Below, in pieces: positions 32,147-41,146 of a stretch of DNA of 46,219 nt. A program made the position numbers and the translations under genes. Position 1 is the first letter of the stretch, and each line of letters begins with the position of its first letter. This stretch comes from Pseudomonadota bacterium. Lineage in GTDB: Bacteria > Pseudomonadota > Gammaproteobacteria > Burkholderiales > Rhodocyclaceae. The notes under the pieces are model-generated. The model did not search any database and had not been told where the DNA came from. It was given only the letters and a program-made list of their open reading frames with translations. Location: assembly GCA_018241665.1 (NCBI GenBank), contig JAFEDK010000019.1, positions 1-46,219 of the forward strand, read 5' to 3'.

Positions 32147-33694
32147 TCAGGGACAGGTCTGCATGGTCGGCCGCTTGGATTTTGTCACCGCCGTGTTCTT
32201 GGCCAATGAGAAGTAAGGATCACAGGCCGGTGCCGACGTCGCGGTACGCACCTCGACGACACCGGACGAAGCCGGCCCACCACCGCTGAACACCGCACTG
32301 ACCCGGTAACGATAGGTACTATCCGGGCCCAGAGCGCCATCCACAAAACTCGTGCGGGACGCCGGGAGCATCGCCACATCGGACTCTGCTGCGCCCGCTG
32401 TCGCCCGCAGCACACGGTAGGCAGTTGCCGCCGGCACCGGTGTCCACACCAGCGCCACCTGGCTGGCACTGCGATCCACCACCTGCAACGCCGGCATGCT
32501 GACCGCGGAGGCTACAGCCTCCATCGGCACCGCACGGGCGGCCAGCCTCGTCGCCATCCGCCACACCGCGCCGATCTGCGCGCCGCCCTTCTGGGCATAG
32601 CGGCCAGCGCTGGTGTCGTACAGGAAATCGTTGTAACCCCACCAATCCCAGCATCCCATGGGGTTCGTCGGTACGGACGATGAGGCCGGCGTGGTGATCG
32701 TGGCACGTGCCTGCGGGTACAGCACCACGATGCGGTTCTTGTCCGCCCATTCGTTGAAGCCGGCGCCTGCCGCAAACTGGTTGCCGATCGACCCCGCATC
32801 CTGCATGCAGCCATGGAAGGCAATGTGCAGGCGGCAGGGCTCGCCGGCCTTGCAGGCCTGCGGCACATAGACGTAGCCGGTATCCCCCATCGCCAGGCGG
32901 ATCGGCAGCACCGGCGCGCCCTGGCGGTCCTTCGTGAAGGGCTGCTGTTCGAAGGTCTCGAGGCTGCTGCCGAGTTGGGCCGTCACAACGCGTTGCAACG
33001 GACCGTAGAAGAGTTGCAGCGCCGCACCGGCCGCATCATAGAGCCCGCTGGCCGCAGGCTTGTCGGCACAGGCATTGATGAACTTCCCGCCGGTCTGCGC
33101 ACAGGGATTGCAGGATCCACTCGACGCATCGGCACAGGCAGCGGAAATCTGCGCGTGGCCCGCATTGAGGTCGTCCTTGTAGAAAACCTGGCTGGCTGGC
33201 GTGAAACCCTGATACCAATCACGCAATGCATCGTTGGCCGGCTTCTTGACGATGCCGTCGTTGTAGCCGTGAAACAGCCACACGCTCTGCCCGGCCAAGC
33301 CGTCCACTGGATCGATCAAGCCCCGCGCCGACCAGGCACGCGCCGCCGCCTGCATCTGTGCCAAGGTATCGGCGGTAATCGGTGTCACGCCGTAGTCCGG
33401 ATCGCCCTGCATGCAGCGCCGGATCGCCCGACTCACCCCGGCACCACCCAAGGCGTCCTGCAGCGCACAGAAGTACGGCCCGCCAGCCGTGGCCGCCACG
33501 CCTTTCACGTCCGCCGAATGGGCAACCCCCATCTGCACCGCCATGAAGGCCCCCGACGAAATGCCGGACACGGTGGTCTGCTTGAGATCGATGTTCAATT
33601 CAGGCAGCTCCGCGGCCTGCAATGCGGGCGTGATCCCCAGCAGGACGACCAGACGGAGTGCCGCCGAGCACGATGACAGGGAAACGAAATTCAT
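32147..33694 (-). CDS. Extracellular PHB depolymerase, type II catalytic domain with fibronectin III module
   Basis: This 515-residue protein has a signal peptide (ending PALQAAELP), a lipase box GISSG with Ser46 near the N-terminus, a likely catalytic Asp in FHGYNDG and His in NAGHAQIS, and the oxyanion-hole histidine later, in HIAFHGCMQ. This order (lipase box before the oxyanion motif) marks type II PHB depolymerases. A fibronectin III-like domain follows (about residues 395-490: VDRSASQVALVWTPVPAATA). The cysteine-rich catalytic part fits a secreted enzyme. It should hydrolyse external polyhydroxybutyrate. No separate C-terminal substrate-binding domain is obvious beyond the last 25 residues. 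Confidence 0.85.
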   Translation of the reverse strand: MNFVSLSSCSAALRLVVLLGITPALQAAELPELNIDLKQTTVSGISSGAFMAVQMGVAHSADVKGVAATAGGPYFCALQDALGGAGVSRAIRRCMQGDPDYGVTPITADTLAQMQAAARAWSARGLIDPVDGLAGQSVWLFHGYNDGIVKKPANDALRDWYQGFTPASQVFYKDDLNAGHAQISAACADASSGSCNPCAQTGGKFINACADKPAASGLYDAAGAALQLFYGPLQRVVTAQLGSSLETFEQQPFTKDRQGAPVLPIRLAMGDTGYVYVPQACKAGEPCRLHIAFHGCMQDAGSIGNQFAAGAGFNEWADKNRIVVLYPQARATITTPASSSVPTNPMGCWDWWGYNDFLYDTSAGRYAQKGGAQIGAVWRMATRLAARAVPMEAVASAVSMPALQVVDRSASQVALVWTPVPAATAYRVLRATAGAAESDVAMLPASRTSFVDGALGPDSTYRYRVSAVFSGGGPASSGVVEVRTATSAPACDPYFSLAKNTAVTKSKRPTMQTCP

Positions 33695-33853
33695 GGACAG
33701 CTCCTGATCATGACAAGTGGGATCTGTTCAGATTAGACATTCATGCTGCGCAGCACAATGACAAAAGATTGTCGTTCGACGAAATATCCCAACTGGCCGA
33801 AGCGCCCCAATCCCGCTACCCTCACGGCTTCACCCGTTTGCCTGGAGCACCCC

Positions 33854-35398
33854 ATGACCGAACCGCTGCTCATCGCCAAGACCAAGGACAAGGAAATCCA
33901 CCTGCTGCCCCAGCTCGCCAACCGCCACGGCCTGATCACCGGCGCCACCGGCACCGGCAAGACGGTCACGCTGCAGAAGATGGCCGAATCCTTTGCCCGT
34001 ATCGGCGTGCCGGTCTTCATGGCCGATGTGAAGGGCGACTTGTCAGGCATCGGCGCCGCCGGCGTCGACTCCCCAAAGCTGAGGGAGCGCCTGGCCGCCA
34101 TCGGCATCGACGAGTTCACGCCGCGCGCCAACACCGCAGTGTTCTGGGATGTCTTCGGCGAGGCCGGACACCCGGTACGGGCCACCATCTCCGACATGGG
34201 CCCGCTGCTGCTGGCCCGCCTGCTCAACCTCAACGACACGCAGACCGGCGTGCTGCAACTGGTCTTCAAGATCGCCGACGACCAGGGCCTGCTGATCATC
34301 GATCTGAAGGACCTGCGCGCCACCATTCAGTACGTCGGCGACAACGCCAAGGATTTCACCACCCAGTACGGCAACATCTCGGCGGCCTCGATCGGCGCCA
34401 TCCAGCGCGGCCTGCTGACGATCGAGACCCAGGGCGGCGACAAGTTCTTCGGCGAGCCGATGCTCGACATCGCCGACCTGATCCAGACCGACGCCGACGG
34501 CCACGGCGTGATCAACGTCCTCGCCGCCGACAAGCTCTACAACTCGCCCAAGCTGTACTCCACCTTCCTGCTGTGGCTGCTCGCCGAACTGTTCGAGCAA
34601 CTGCCGGAAGTGGGCGACGTGGACAAACCCAAGCTGGTGTTCTTCTTCGACGAAGCCCACCTGCTCTTCAACGAAGCGCCCAAGGCCTTGCTGGAGAAGA
34701 TCGAACAGGTAGTACGCCTGATCCGCTCGAAGGGCGTCGGCGTCTATTTCGTGACCCAGAACCCGCTCGACGTACCCGAGTCGGTGCTCGGCCAGCTCGG
34801 CAACCGGGTCCAGCATGCGCTGCGGGCATTCACGCCGAAGGACCAGAAGGCCGTCAAGACCGCTGCCGAAACGATGCGTGCCAACCCGGAATTCGACGCC
34901 GCGACGGCCATCATGGAACTGGGCGTCGGCGAGGCACTGATCTCCTTCCTCGACGAGAAGGGCCGCCCGGCCATCGTCGAGCGCGGCTTCATCGTCGCCC
35001 CGGATTCACGCCTCGGCCCGCTGACACCGGCCGAGCGCAAGGCCGCCATCGAGGGCTCGGTGATCTACGGACACTACGAACAGATGGTGGACCGGGAGTC
35101 GGCCTTCGAGAAACTCACCGGCGCGGCCGCCTCCGGCAATGGCGCATCGGCAGCAAACGGCAGCGCTACGCCGGGCAATACCGCCCCCGCGCAGGAGGAA
35201 AGCAGCAGTGGCGGCCTGCTCGGCGGCCTCAGCGACATCCTCTTCGGCAGCACCGGACCGCGTGGCGGGCGTCACCCCGGCCTGGCGGAAACCGCCGCCC
35301 GCAGCGTGGCGCGCACCGTCGGCTCGACGATCGGACGGGAAATCGTGCGCGGCGTGCTGGGCTCGATCCTCGGTGGTGGGGGCAGCCGCCGACGCTGA
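33854..35398 (+). CDS. HerA/DUF853-family ATPase (YjgR-like)
   Basis: This 514-residue P-loop ATPase has Walker [11 protein letters not shown] (about residues 28-37), Walker [13 protein letters not shown] and [20 protein letters not shown] in the sensor region. The C-terminus has a glycine-rich tail ([18 protein letters not shown] and [12 protein letters not shown]). DUF853 proteins are related to HerA-type DNA translocases; their physiological task is not established. ATG 33854 with CCTGGAG upstream is chosen; in-frame extensions upstream reach into the divergent promoter region. Confidence 0.9.
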   Translation: MTEPLLIAKTKDKEIHLLPQLANRHGLITGATGTGKTVTLQKMAESFARIGVPVFMADVKGDLSGIGAAGVDSPKLRERLAAIGIDEFTPRANTAVFWDVFGEAGHPVRATISDMGPLLLARLLNLNDTQTGVLQLVFKIADDQGLLIIDLKDLRATIQYVGDNAKDFTTQYGNISAASIGAIQRGLLTIETQGGDKFFGEPMLDIADLIQTDADGHGVINVLAADKLYNSPKLYSTFLLWLLAELFEQLPEVGDVDKPKLVFFFDEAHLLFNEAPKALLEKIEQVVRLIRSKGVGVYFVTQNPLDVPESVLGQLGNRVQHALRAFTPKDQKAVKTAAETMRANPEFDAATAIMELGVGEALISFLDEKGRPAIVERGFIVAPDSRLGPLTPAERKAAIEGSVIYGHYEQMVDRESAFEKLTGAAASGNGASAANGSATPGNTAPAQEESSSGGLLGGLSDILFGSTGPRGGRHPGLAETAARSVARTVGSTIGREIVRGVLGSILGGGGSRRR

Positions 35399-35415
35399 AT
35401 GGTTCGGGCGGGAGT

Positions 35416-35632
35416 GGGCGAATGAATTCGCCCCCACAAGACCCAGCCTCCCCATAAAACCCGGCCTCCCCACAGGCTCCGGCCCCACGCAGGACTTCTC
35501 CCCCAGGGCTTAGGCCCGCAGGCTGTGCCCCCACAGCCCCCTGGGGACTTCCCTTGCGGAAAGCCCGGCATGACTTGGGTTCCCCACGCGGCCCAGCGGT
35601 TGCCCGACTTGTGGGGGCGAATTCATTCGCCC
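35416..35632. repeat. REP-like arms in reversed order, locus E
   Basis: A right-type arm (35416-35438) comes first and a left-type arm (35610-35632) second, 171 bp apart, both with exact cores. This is the opposite order to all other loci. The intervening DNA is C-rich, with decayed reiterations of CCCCACA and CTCCCCA (35445-35545), resembling the edge arrays at locus D. It fills the 281-bp gap between convergent genes. Confidence 0.85.
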
Positions 35633-35679
35633 GCGAACACAGGCCGGAGCGATGCCTCCGCGGAACAGCCCGCCGGGCC

Positions 35680-36387
35680 TTACCAGACCCCTAGTGCGCT
35701 GAGCTGCTTCGTCGCCGCTTCGCTCCAGCCCCGGTTGGCTGCCGGGCTGGCCGGGCTGGGATGCAGCACGCGGCCGAACTGCAAGGGCAGGCCGGACAGC
35801 GCCTCGCGGGCGCGCAGCTCGGCCCACGCGCCGACCCCGATCACCCACTCCGGCTGCAGGGCCTCCACTACCTGGCGCAGATGTGCATCACAGGCGGCCA
35901 GCAGCGGCCCCTGCTCGACCGCCGGCAGCTTGTCCGGCGTCACATTGCGACCGCCGTCGAAGAAGGCCAGCGGGCAGTAGTTGGCGACGAAATGCTCGGC
36001 GAAGAACGCCTCTGCGGTGCCGAAGCGTTCTGCGAACAAGCCCCACAGACGCCGCCCGCTGACTTCCGAGCGGGGACACGCGAAGCCCTCGATGGGACGC
36101 TTCGGGTTTTCTGCGGCCGGCTTCACGACTTCCGCCTCTATCCCCATCCAGTCGCGCACCGCGGCGATCTCGCCGAAGGGTACGCCGGTCTGCACCATAC
36201 CGAAGGGGCCGGGGTTCATGCCGACGAAGACCACCTTCTTGCGGCCCTGGCCGAAACGCTGCAGGTACAGCGCGTTGGGTGCCCACGCGTAGCTGAGCGG
36301 GTTATAGACGTGGGACACGGGCGCCGCAAAGCGCATCGGGTCGAGAATGTCGCACAGCGTGCGGGCAGCGGATTCGAGAGGCGTCAT
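35680..36387 (-). CDS. Single-strand-selective uracil-DNA glycosylase family protein (SMUG1-like)
   Basis: This 235-residue protein has the SMUG1 motif 1 GMNPGPFGMVQTGVPFGE and motif 2 HPSPASPAANRGW, both needed to flip and excise uracil (and oxidised pyrimidines in known members). The start ATG 36387 (MTPLESAARTL) is chosen; upstream in-frame sequence overlaps the neighbouring permease gene. It lies 16 bp after the AmpG-like gene and is probably cotranscribed with it. Confidence 0.9.
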   Translation of the reverse strand: MTPLESAARTLCDILDPMRFAAPVSHVYNPLSYAWAPNALYLQRFGQGRKKVVFVGMNPGPFGMVQTGVPFGEIAAVRDWMGIEAEVVKPAAENPKRPIEGFACPRSEVSGRRLWGLFAERFGTAEAFFAEHFVANYCPLAFFDGGRNVTPDKLPAVEQGPLLAACDAHLRQVVEALQPEWVIGVGAWAELRAREALSGLPLQFGRVLHPSPASPAANRGWSEAATKQLSALGVW

Positions 36388-36403
36388 AGCAGGAACAAGA
36401 GGA

Positions 36404-37666
36404 TCAGGCGGTCGCCACACGGGCTTCGCGCCACGGCGCGACCTTGAACAACAGCAGCATGCCGGGCACCGCCAGCACACCGCACAGCATGAAGAAATCG
36501 AACCAGCCGAGGCTTTCCACCAGCCAGCCGGCGGACGCGTTGATGAAGGTCCGCGGCACCGCCATCAGGCTGGTGAACAAGGCCAGCTGGGTCGCCGTAT
36601 AGGCCGGGTGGGTGGTGCGCGCCATGTAGGCGACGAAGGCCGTCGTACCGAGCCCGACCGCCAGCGCCTCCAGGCCAATGACCACCGCCAGCACGCCCAG
36701 GCGGCCGGCGTCGGCCTCCGCCGGGCCGAGCCAGGCCAGCCACGCAAAACCGTAGATCGCCAACCACTGGACCAGGCCGAACACCCACAGCGCGCGGTTG
36801 ATGCCCAGCTTGACCATCCACAGCCCGCCGAGCAGGCCGCCGATCACGCTCGGCCACAGGCCCGCATTCTTCGCCACCAGGCCGATCTCGGTCTTCGAGA
36901 AGCCCATGTCCAGGTAAAAGGGCGTTGCCAGCGCGGTGCACAGGGAGTCGCCGAGCTTGTAGAGAAAGATGAAGGCCAGCACCACCAGGGCGGAACGCAC
37001 GCCATGGCGGCCGAAGAACTCCCGGAACGGCTCCACCACCGCGTCTCGCAATGTACGTGGCGCCCCGCTGGCCGTTGCCGGCTCCTTCACCAGCAGGGTC
37101 ATCACCAGGCCCGGCAGCATGAACAGTGCCGTCACCACGAAGACCTCGGCCCACGGCAGGTGATCGGCCAGCACCAGGGACAAGGAGCCCGGCACCAGCC
37201 CGGCCAGCTTGTAGGCATTGACATGGATCGCGTTGCCGATGCCCAGCTCGATCTCCGGCAGCAGCTCGCGCCGGTAGGCATCCAGCACGATGTCCTGGGT
37301 GGCCGACAGGAAGGCTATCAGCGCCGTCAGCCCGATCACCATGCCGAGGTTGGCCGTCGGTGACAGGCTGCCCAGCCAGGCGATGGCCGCCAGCAGCAAC
37401 AGCTGGGTCGCCCCCATCCAGCCTCGCCGGCGGCCGAGCAGCGGCAAGGCGTAGCGATCAAGGAAGGGCGACCAGACGAACTTCCAGGTGTAGGGAAACT
37501 GGATCAGCGCGAAGGCGCCGATGGCTTTCAGCGACAGCCCCTCGGTCTTCAGCCAGGCCGGGATGAGGTTGAGCAGCAGGTACAGCGGCAGCCCGGAAGA
37601 AAAGCCGGTCAGCACACAGATCAGCATGCGGCGGTTGGCGAGGGCACGCCAGGGGGATTCGGTCAT
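36404..37666 (-). CDS. ampG: AmpG-like MFS permease
   Basis: This 420-residue membrane protein of the major facilitator family has 12 or more helices and the AmpG start pattern RRMLICVLTGFSSGLPLYLL, then SPFLDRYALPLLGRRRGW and SATQDIVLDAYRRELL. AmpG imports anhydro-muropeptides for cell-wall recycling and is linked to beta-lactamase induction in some bacteria; no ampR/ampC is in this window. ATG 37666 (MTESPW) is preferred over an ATG three codons upstream. Confidence 0.9.
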   Translation of the reverse strand: MTESPWRALANRRMLICVLTGFSSGLPLYLLLNLIPAWLKTEGLSLKAIGAFALIQFPYTWKFVWSPFLDRYALPLLGRRRGWMGATQLLLLAAIAWLGSLSPTANLGMVIGLTALIAFLSATQDIVLDAYRRELLPEIELGIGNAIHVNAYKLAGLVPGSLSLVLADHLPWAEVFVVTALFMLPGLVMTLLVKEPATASGAPRTLRDAVVEPFREFFGRHGVRSALVVLAFIFLYKLGDSLCTALATPFYLDMGFSKTEIGLVAKNAGLWPSVIGGLLGGLWMVKLGINRALWVFGLVQWLAIYGFAWLAWLGPAEADAGRLGVLAVVIGLEALAVGLGTTAFVAYMARTTHPAYTATQLALFTSLMAVPRTFINASAGWLVESLGWFDFFMLCGVLAVPGMLLLFKVAPWREARVATA

Positions 37667-37777
37667 GGGAAACACGGCTCGGAACGAGCTGCGAATGATA
37701 ACAATCGGTTACTTGCTTCCGTTGATGCAGCGCCGAAAAATGCGCCCATGCAGGACAGAAGAACAACAGGAGGCAGC

Positions 37778-38092
37778 ATGCACCAGGTCATCGTCGTGTT
37801 GCGGGCCGACCGGGAATATGAATTCACCGTGCACGCCGACGAAATCGCCGGGCTCACCGACGAAGCTGCGCGGGCCTGGCTGCTCGCGGAGTTCGAAGCG
37901 CTGGAATGCACGCCCAGCAATCCGATGGGCAAGGTGCTGATCCTCGACGTGATCCTCAACGTCGCCAAGTACGGCGGCGAGGCCCGCTTTGCCCACGGGG
38001 GGGACTGGGCCAGGCGCTTTGCGGCCTGTGTCGGGGTGGCCCTCGACCGGCGGGCCGTCAGGGTGGACGTGCCGGCCTTCGTGGTCGGCTGA
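37778..38092 (+). CDS. Uncharacterised 104-residue cytoplasmic protein
   Basis: The ATG has a strong AGGAGG ribosome site seven bases upstream, and the reading frame has coding-like composition. The protein begins MHQVIVVLRADREYEFTV and has a mixed alpha/beta look with one Cys in LECTPSNPMGK and one in FAACVGVAL; no signal or membrane segment is seen. I do not recognise the family. It is divergent from the AmpG-like gene and convergent with the GGDEF gene, so it is a single-gene unit. Confidence 0.75.
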   Translation: MHQVIVVLRADREYEFTVHADEIAGLTDEAARAWLLAEFEALECTPSNPMGKVLILDVILNVAKYGGEARFAHGGDWARRFAACVGVALDRRAVRVDVPAFVVG

Positions 38093-38129
38093 GCGCCCCG
38101 GCAGGACTTGAGCAGCAGGCGGGCCGGCC

Positions 38130-39104
38130 CTAGCCTCCCGCCACCATCGACACATCGGCGGCAACGGAGCAGGCCTCGGCCCGATTGCGCCCATTCCGTT
38201 TGGCCTGGTAGAGGTTTGCGTCAGCATTGCGGAACAGCAGGGCCAGGCGGCCCTCCGCCCGAGCCACATAGGCCCCGCCCACGGACAGGGTCACGATGCC
38301 CCAATCCGCATTGTGGGCATGGGGAATCTCCAACTGCCGGACCGCATCGAGGAGTTGCTCGGCGACCGTCAGGTAATCCACCTCGGCGCAGCGCGGCATC
38401 AGCACCGCGAACTCCTCGCCACCGTAACGGGCAACGAAGGCGTCGCGGCTCAGGCACTTGGCAACGGTGCGCGCCACCACTTCCGCCATCGCAGCGGCAA
38501 TTGCCCGCAGACAGTCGTCACCAGCCTGGTGGCCATAGTGGTCGTTGTAGCGCTTGAAATTGTCCACATCGATCAGCAGCAGCCCAAAGGGCGCGCCACA
38601 CAGTTGGGCCTCGCTCCACTGGTGGTCGAGGCGCAGGTCCATGTAGCGGCGGTTGTAGATGCCGGTCAGACCGTCCTGGTGGGCCAGCGCCTCCAGCTTG
38701 TGGTTGGCTTCGAAGAGCTGCTTGCGCAGGCCGGCGATGCGCGCCATCGCTTTCATCTTGGCCTGCAGCACGGCTTCCGGCACGGTCTTGGCGATGAAAT
38801 CGTCACCGCCGGCCTCGATGGCAGTGACCAGGTTCTCGGGCGTATCGGAGGCTGTCAGGAAGATGATCGGCGTCCATGCCCAGTCCTGCTTGGCCTCGAA
38901 GGCCCGGATCCGCTCGGCGGCCACAAAGCCGTTCATCACCGGCATTTCCACGTCCATCAGCACAAGATCGGGCGGACAGCAGCAGAAGCTGTCGACCCCC
39001 AACTGGCCGTTCTCGGCCTGGGTCACCTCATGGCCGAGCAGCGTCAGACGAGCCGCCATCACGGCCGCCACTGCACGGGAATCGTCCACCAGCAGAATCC
39101 GCAT
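38130..39104 (-). CDS. Response regulator diguanylate cyclase (REC-GGDEF)
   Basis: This 324-residue protein has a receiver domain (ILLVDDSRA, phospho-acceptor Asp51 in LVLMDVEMPVMNG, switch Thr in IFLTASD), a linking helix, and a GGDEF domain with active site YGGEEF (228-232) and DGLTGIYNRRYMD. It should make c-di-GMP when phosphorylated. The inhibitory RxxD site normally five residues before GGEEF is absent (SRDAFVARY). Three cysteines in a row (41-43) lie close to the phosphorylation site. No cognate kinase gene is adjacent. It is divergent from norE. Confidence 0.93.
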   Translation of the reverse strand: MRILLVDDSRAVAAVMAARLTLLGHEVTQAENGQLGVDSFCCCPPDLVLMDVEMPVMNGFVAAERIRAFEAKQDWAWTPIIFLTASDTPENLVTAIEAGGDDFIAKTVPEAVLQAKMKAMARIAGLRKQLFEANHKLEALAHQDGLTGIYNRRYMDLRLDHQWSEAQLCGAPFGLLLIDVDNFKRYNDHYGHQAGDDCLRAIAAAMAEVVARTVAKCLSRDAFVARYGGEEFAVLMPRCAEVDYLTVAEQLLDAVRQLEIPHAHNADWGIVTLSVGGAYVARAEGRLALLFRNADANLYQAKRNGRNRAEACSVAADVSMVAGG

Positions 39105-39203
39105 CGTGCTCACTTCCGATTTTTTTATATCGAAAGTAATAGTAGCGCAGTCCACGCAGGAAGTTGTCCCCATTACACATGCCTTAACAAGTCCTCGCGG
39201 AAC

Positions 39204-39217
39204 TTGGGACAGATCAA
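39204..39217 (+). promoter_or_regulatory. Candidate FNR/DNR-type site before norE
   Basis: TTGGGACAGATCAA fits the TTGAT-N4-ATCAA consensus at eight of ten positions. Its centre is 41.5 bp before the norE ATG, the usual activator spacing if transcription starts at or next to that ATG. Confidence 0.45.
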
Positions 39218-39251
39218 GGTTTTGGTGGCCCCAGGCGGCCAAACTGCCGGC

Positions 39252-39842
39252 ATGGACATCGCCCCCGACACTCCCCGCGCCACCCCGGCCGCCGCACCAC
39301 CGGGGGATCTGGCGATCTGGTTCTTCATCCTCGCCGAGCTGCTCGCCTTCGGCGTGTTCTTTGCCGCCTATGCCTTCGGCCGCGCGCACAACGTCGCGCT
39401 GTTCAACGAGATGCAGCAGACCCTGGACCGCGAAGCCGGCGCCCTCAACACCGTGCTGCTGATCACCGCCAGCTGGTGCGTGGCCCGCGCGGTCGAGGCG
39501 GTCGGGCGCAGTCGCCCGGCCACCGGCGCACGCTGGTTGCTGGCCGGCATCGCCTGCGGCGGCGGCTTCCTGGTGGTGAAGGGCTTCGAATACGCCGACA
39601 AGTTCAGCGCCGGCATCAACCTGTCCACCAACACCTTCTACATGTTCTACCTGTCGCTGACCTTCTTCCACTTCATGCACGTGATCCTCGGCCTGGTGAT
39701 CCTCGTCGCGCTGTGGGTGAAGACCCGCCAGGGCGCCTACGGCCCGGCCGACATGAACGGCATCGAGAGCGGCGCGGCCTACTGGCACATGGTGGACCTG
39801 GTGTGGATCGTCCTCTTTCCCCTGGTCTATGTGATGCGATGA
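39252..39842 (+). CDS. norE: Nitric oxide reductase accessory protein NorE (cytochrome oxidase subunit III family)
   Basis: This 196-residue membrane protein with about five helices has the subunit III/NorE patterns GDLAIWFFILAELLAFGVFF, NTFYMFYLSLTFFHFMHVIL and AAYWHMVDLVWIVLFPLVYV. NorE is not part of the NorBC core but supports nitric oxide reductase activity, with NorF. No Shine-Dalgarno precedes the ATG. The next gene is norF, 184 bp on, after a repeat element. Confidence 0.88.
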   Translation: MDIAPDTPRATPAAAPPGDLAIWFFILAELLAFGVFFAAYAFGRAHNVALFNEMQQTLDREAGALNTVLLITASWCVARAVEAVGRSRPATGARWLLAGIACGGGFLVVKGFEYADKFSAGINLSTNTFYMFYLSLTFFHFMHVILGLVILVALWVKTRQGAYGPADMNGIESGAAYWHMVDLVWIVLFPLVYVMR

Positions 39843-39882
39843 AGATGGACGACGAGCGCCGGGCCGCAGACCTCCCCCGAAG

Positions 39883-39927
39883 CACACCTGCCTGTGGCAC
39901 ACCTGCCTGTGGCACACCTGCCTGTGG
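39883..39927. repeat. Three tandem copies of a 15-mer at the edge of locus F
   Basis: CACACCTGCCTGTGG occurs three times without error. The last copy overlaps the first five bases of the left arm of locus F, so the array looks like reiteration of the element's own border. Confidence 0.93.
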
Positions 39928-39990
39928 GGGCGAATTCATTCGCCCACGGAGTTCGCTCAACCTGCGGAGGGCGAATGAATTCGCCCCCAC
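39923..39990. repeat. REP/BIME-like paired inverted repeat, locus F
   Basis: The left arm is at 39923-39945 and the right arm at 39969-39990, both with exact cores. It lies between norE and norF, two genes expected to share one transcript. Confidence 0.9.
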
Positions 39991-40026
39991 GGGATTCGCA
40001 TGGACGCTTCTTTCCGGGATCCAAGC

Positions 40027-40299
40027 ATGAACACCCGTCACCTCAACACCGTCTGGGTGGTGCTGATGCTGGCCACGCTCGGCACGCTGGGCATTGGCGA
40101 GTTCGGCGCCCGCTTCGGGCTCGCCGGCCCGCTGGCGATGGCCGCGCTGCTGGTCATCTGCTTCGTCAAGGGTCGCCTCGTGGTGCTCGACTTCATGGGC
40201 CTGCGGGGAGTCAAATTCTTCTGGCGCGGCCTGCTGCTCGGCTGGCTGCTGCTCGTTTCGGCGCTGATCGCCATCGCCTACTGGATCGCCCTCAAATGA
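40027..40299 (+). CDS. norF: NorF-like protein (cytochrome c oxidase subunit IV family)
   Basis: This 90-residue protein has three hydrophobic helices (VWVVLMLATLGTLGIGEFGA, PLAMAALLVICFVKG, GLLLGWLLLVSALIAIAYWI), as in NorF/COX4-like proteins that follow norE. The first ATG (40000) is an alternative; 40027 (MNTRHLNTVWVV) better matches the family length. The stop overlaps the norQ start (ATGA). Confidence 0.82.
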   Translation: MNTRHLNTVWVVLMLATLGTLGIGEFGARFGLAGPLAMAALLVICFVKGRLVVLDFMGLRGVKFFWRGLLLGWLLLVSALIAIAYWIALK

Positions 40300-41093
40300 A
40301 CGCACCGCTGCCCACCGAAATCCCCTTCTACGAAGCCGCCGGCAACGAGATCACGGTCTTCGAGCAGGCCTGGAAGAACCGCCTGCCGCTGCTGATCAAG
40401 GGCCCCACCGGGGTCGGCAAGACCCGCTTCGTGGCCCACATGGCCGCCCGCCTGGGCCTGCCGCTGTACACCGTGGCCTGCCACGACGACCTCACCGCTG
40501 CCGACCTGGTCGGCCGCCACCTGCTCGGCGACGGCCAGACCGTGTGGTGCGACGGCCCGCTGACCCGCGCGGTGCGCGAGGGCGGCATCTGCTACCTGGA
40601 CGAAGTGGTGGAGGCCCGCCGCGACACCACGGTGGTGATCCACCCGCTTGCCGACGACCGCCGCACGCTGCCCATCGAGCGTACCGGCGAAGTCCTGCAC
40701 GCGCCCGACCGCTTCATGCTGGTGATGTCCTACAACCCGGGCTACCAGAACTTTCTCAAGGGCCTCAAGCCGTCCACGCGCCAGCGCTTCGTCAGCCTGC
40801 GTTTCGACTTTCCGGCGGCCAGCCGCGAAGAGACCATCCTCGTTGGCGAGACCGCCTGCGATCCGCTGCTGGCCCGCCAGCTCGTCTCCATCGCTCAGCG
40901 CCTACGCAGCCTGAAGGACGTGGACCTGGAAGAAGTGGTGTCCACGCGCTTGCTGGTCTATGCCGCCAAGCTGGTCAAGGTCGGCCTCGACCCGGTGGAA
41001 GCCTGCCGCTCGGCGCTGGTGGAGAGCCTCACCGACGACGAGGACGTGGCGGACGCGCTGCTCGAAGTGGTGAAGGCGACCTTCGGGCGCTGA
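40296..41093 (+). CDS. norQ: MoxR-type AAA+ ATPase NorQ/CbbQ
   Basis: This 265-residue AAA+ protein has Walker [12 protein letters not shown], the CbbQ/NorQ pattern ACHDDLTAADLVGRHLL, Walker B GICYLDEVVEAR and VMSYNPGYQ. NorQ works with the VWA-domain protein NorD to activate nitric oxide reductase, probably at iron insertion; CbbQ does the same for RuBisCO with CbbO. Placement behind norEF favours NorQ. No norD, norC or norB lies in the window, which is unusual. Confidence 0.9.
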   Translation: MNAPLPTEIPFYEAAGNEITVFEQAWKNRLPLLIKGPTGVGKTRFVAHMAARLGLPLYTVACHDDLTAADLVGRHLLGDGQTVWCDGPLTRAVREGGICYLDEVVEARRDTTVVIHPLADDRRTLPIERTGEVLHAPDRFMLVMSYNPGYQNFLKGLKPSTRQRFVSLRFDFPAASREETILVGETACDPLLARQLVSIAQRLRSLKDVDLEEVVSTRLLVYAAKLVKVGLDPVEACRSALVESLTDDEDVADALLEVVKATFGR

Positions 41094-41146
41094 GCCCTGG
41101 GCCAGCCCAGGCCAAGCGCCCGCTTCCGTCCCCCTGCCTTTCCCCT

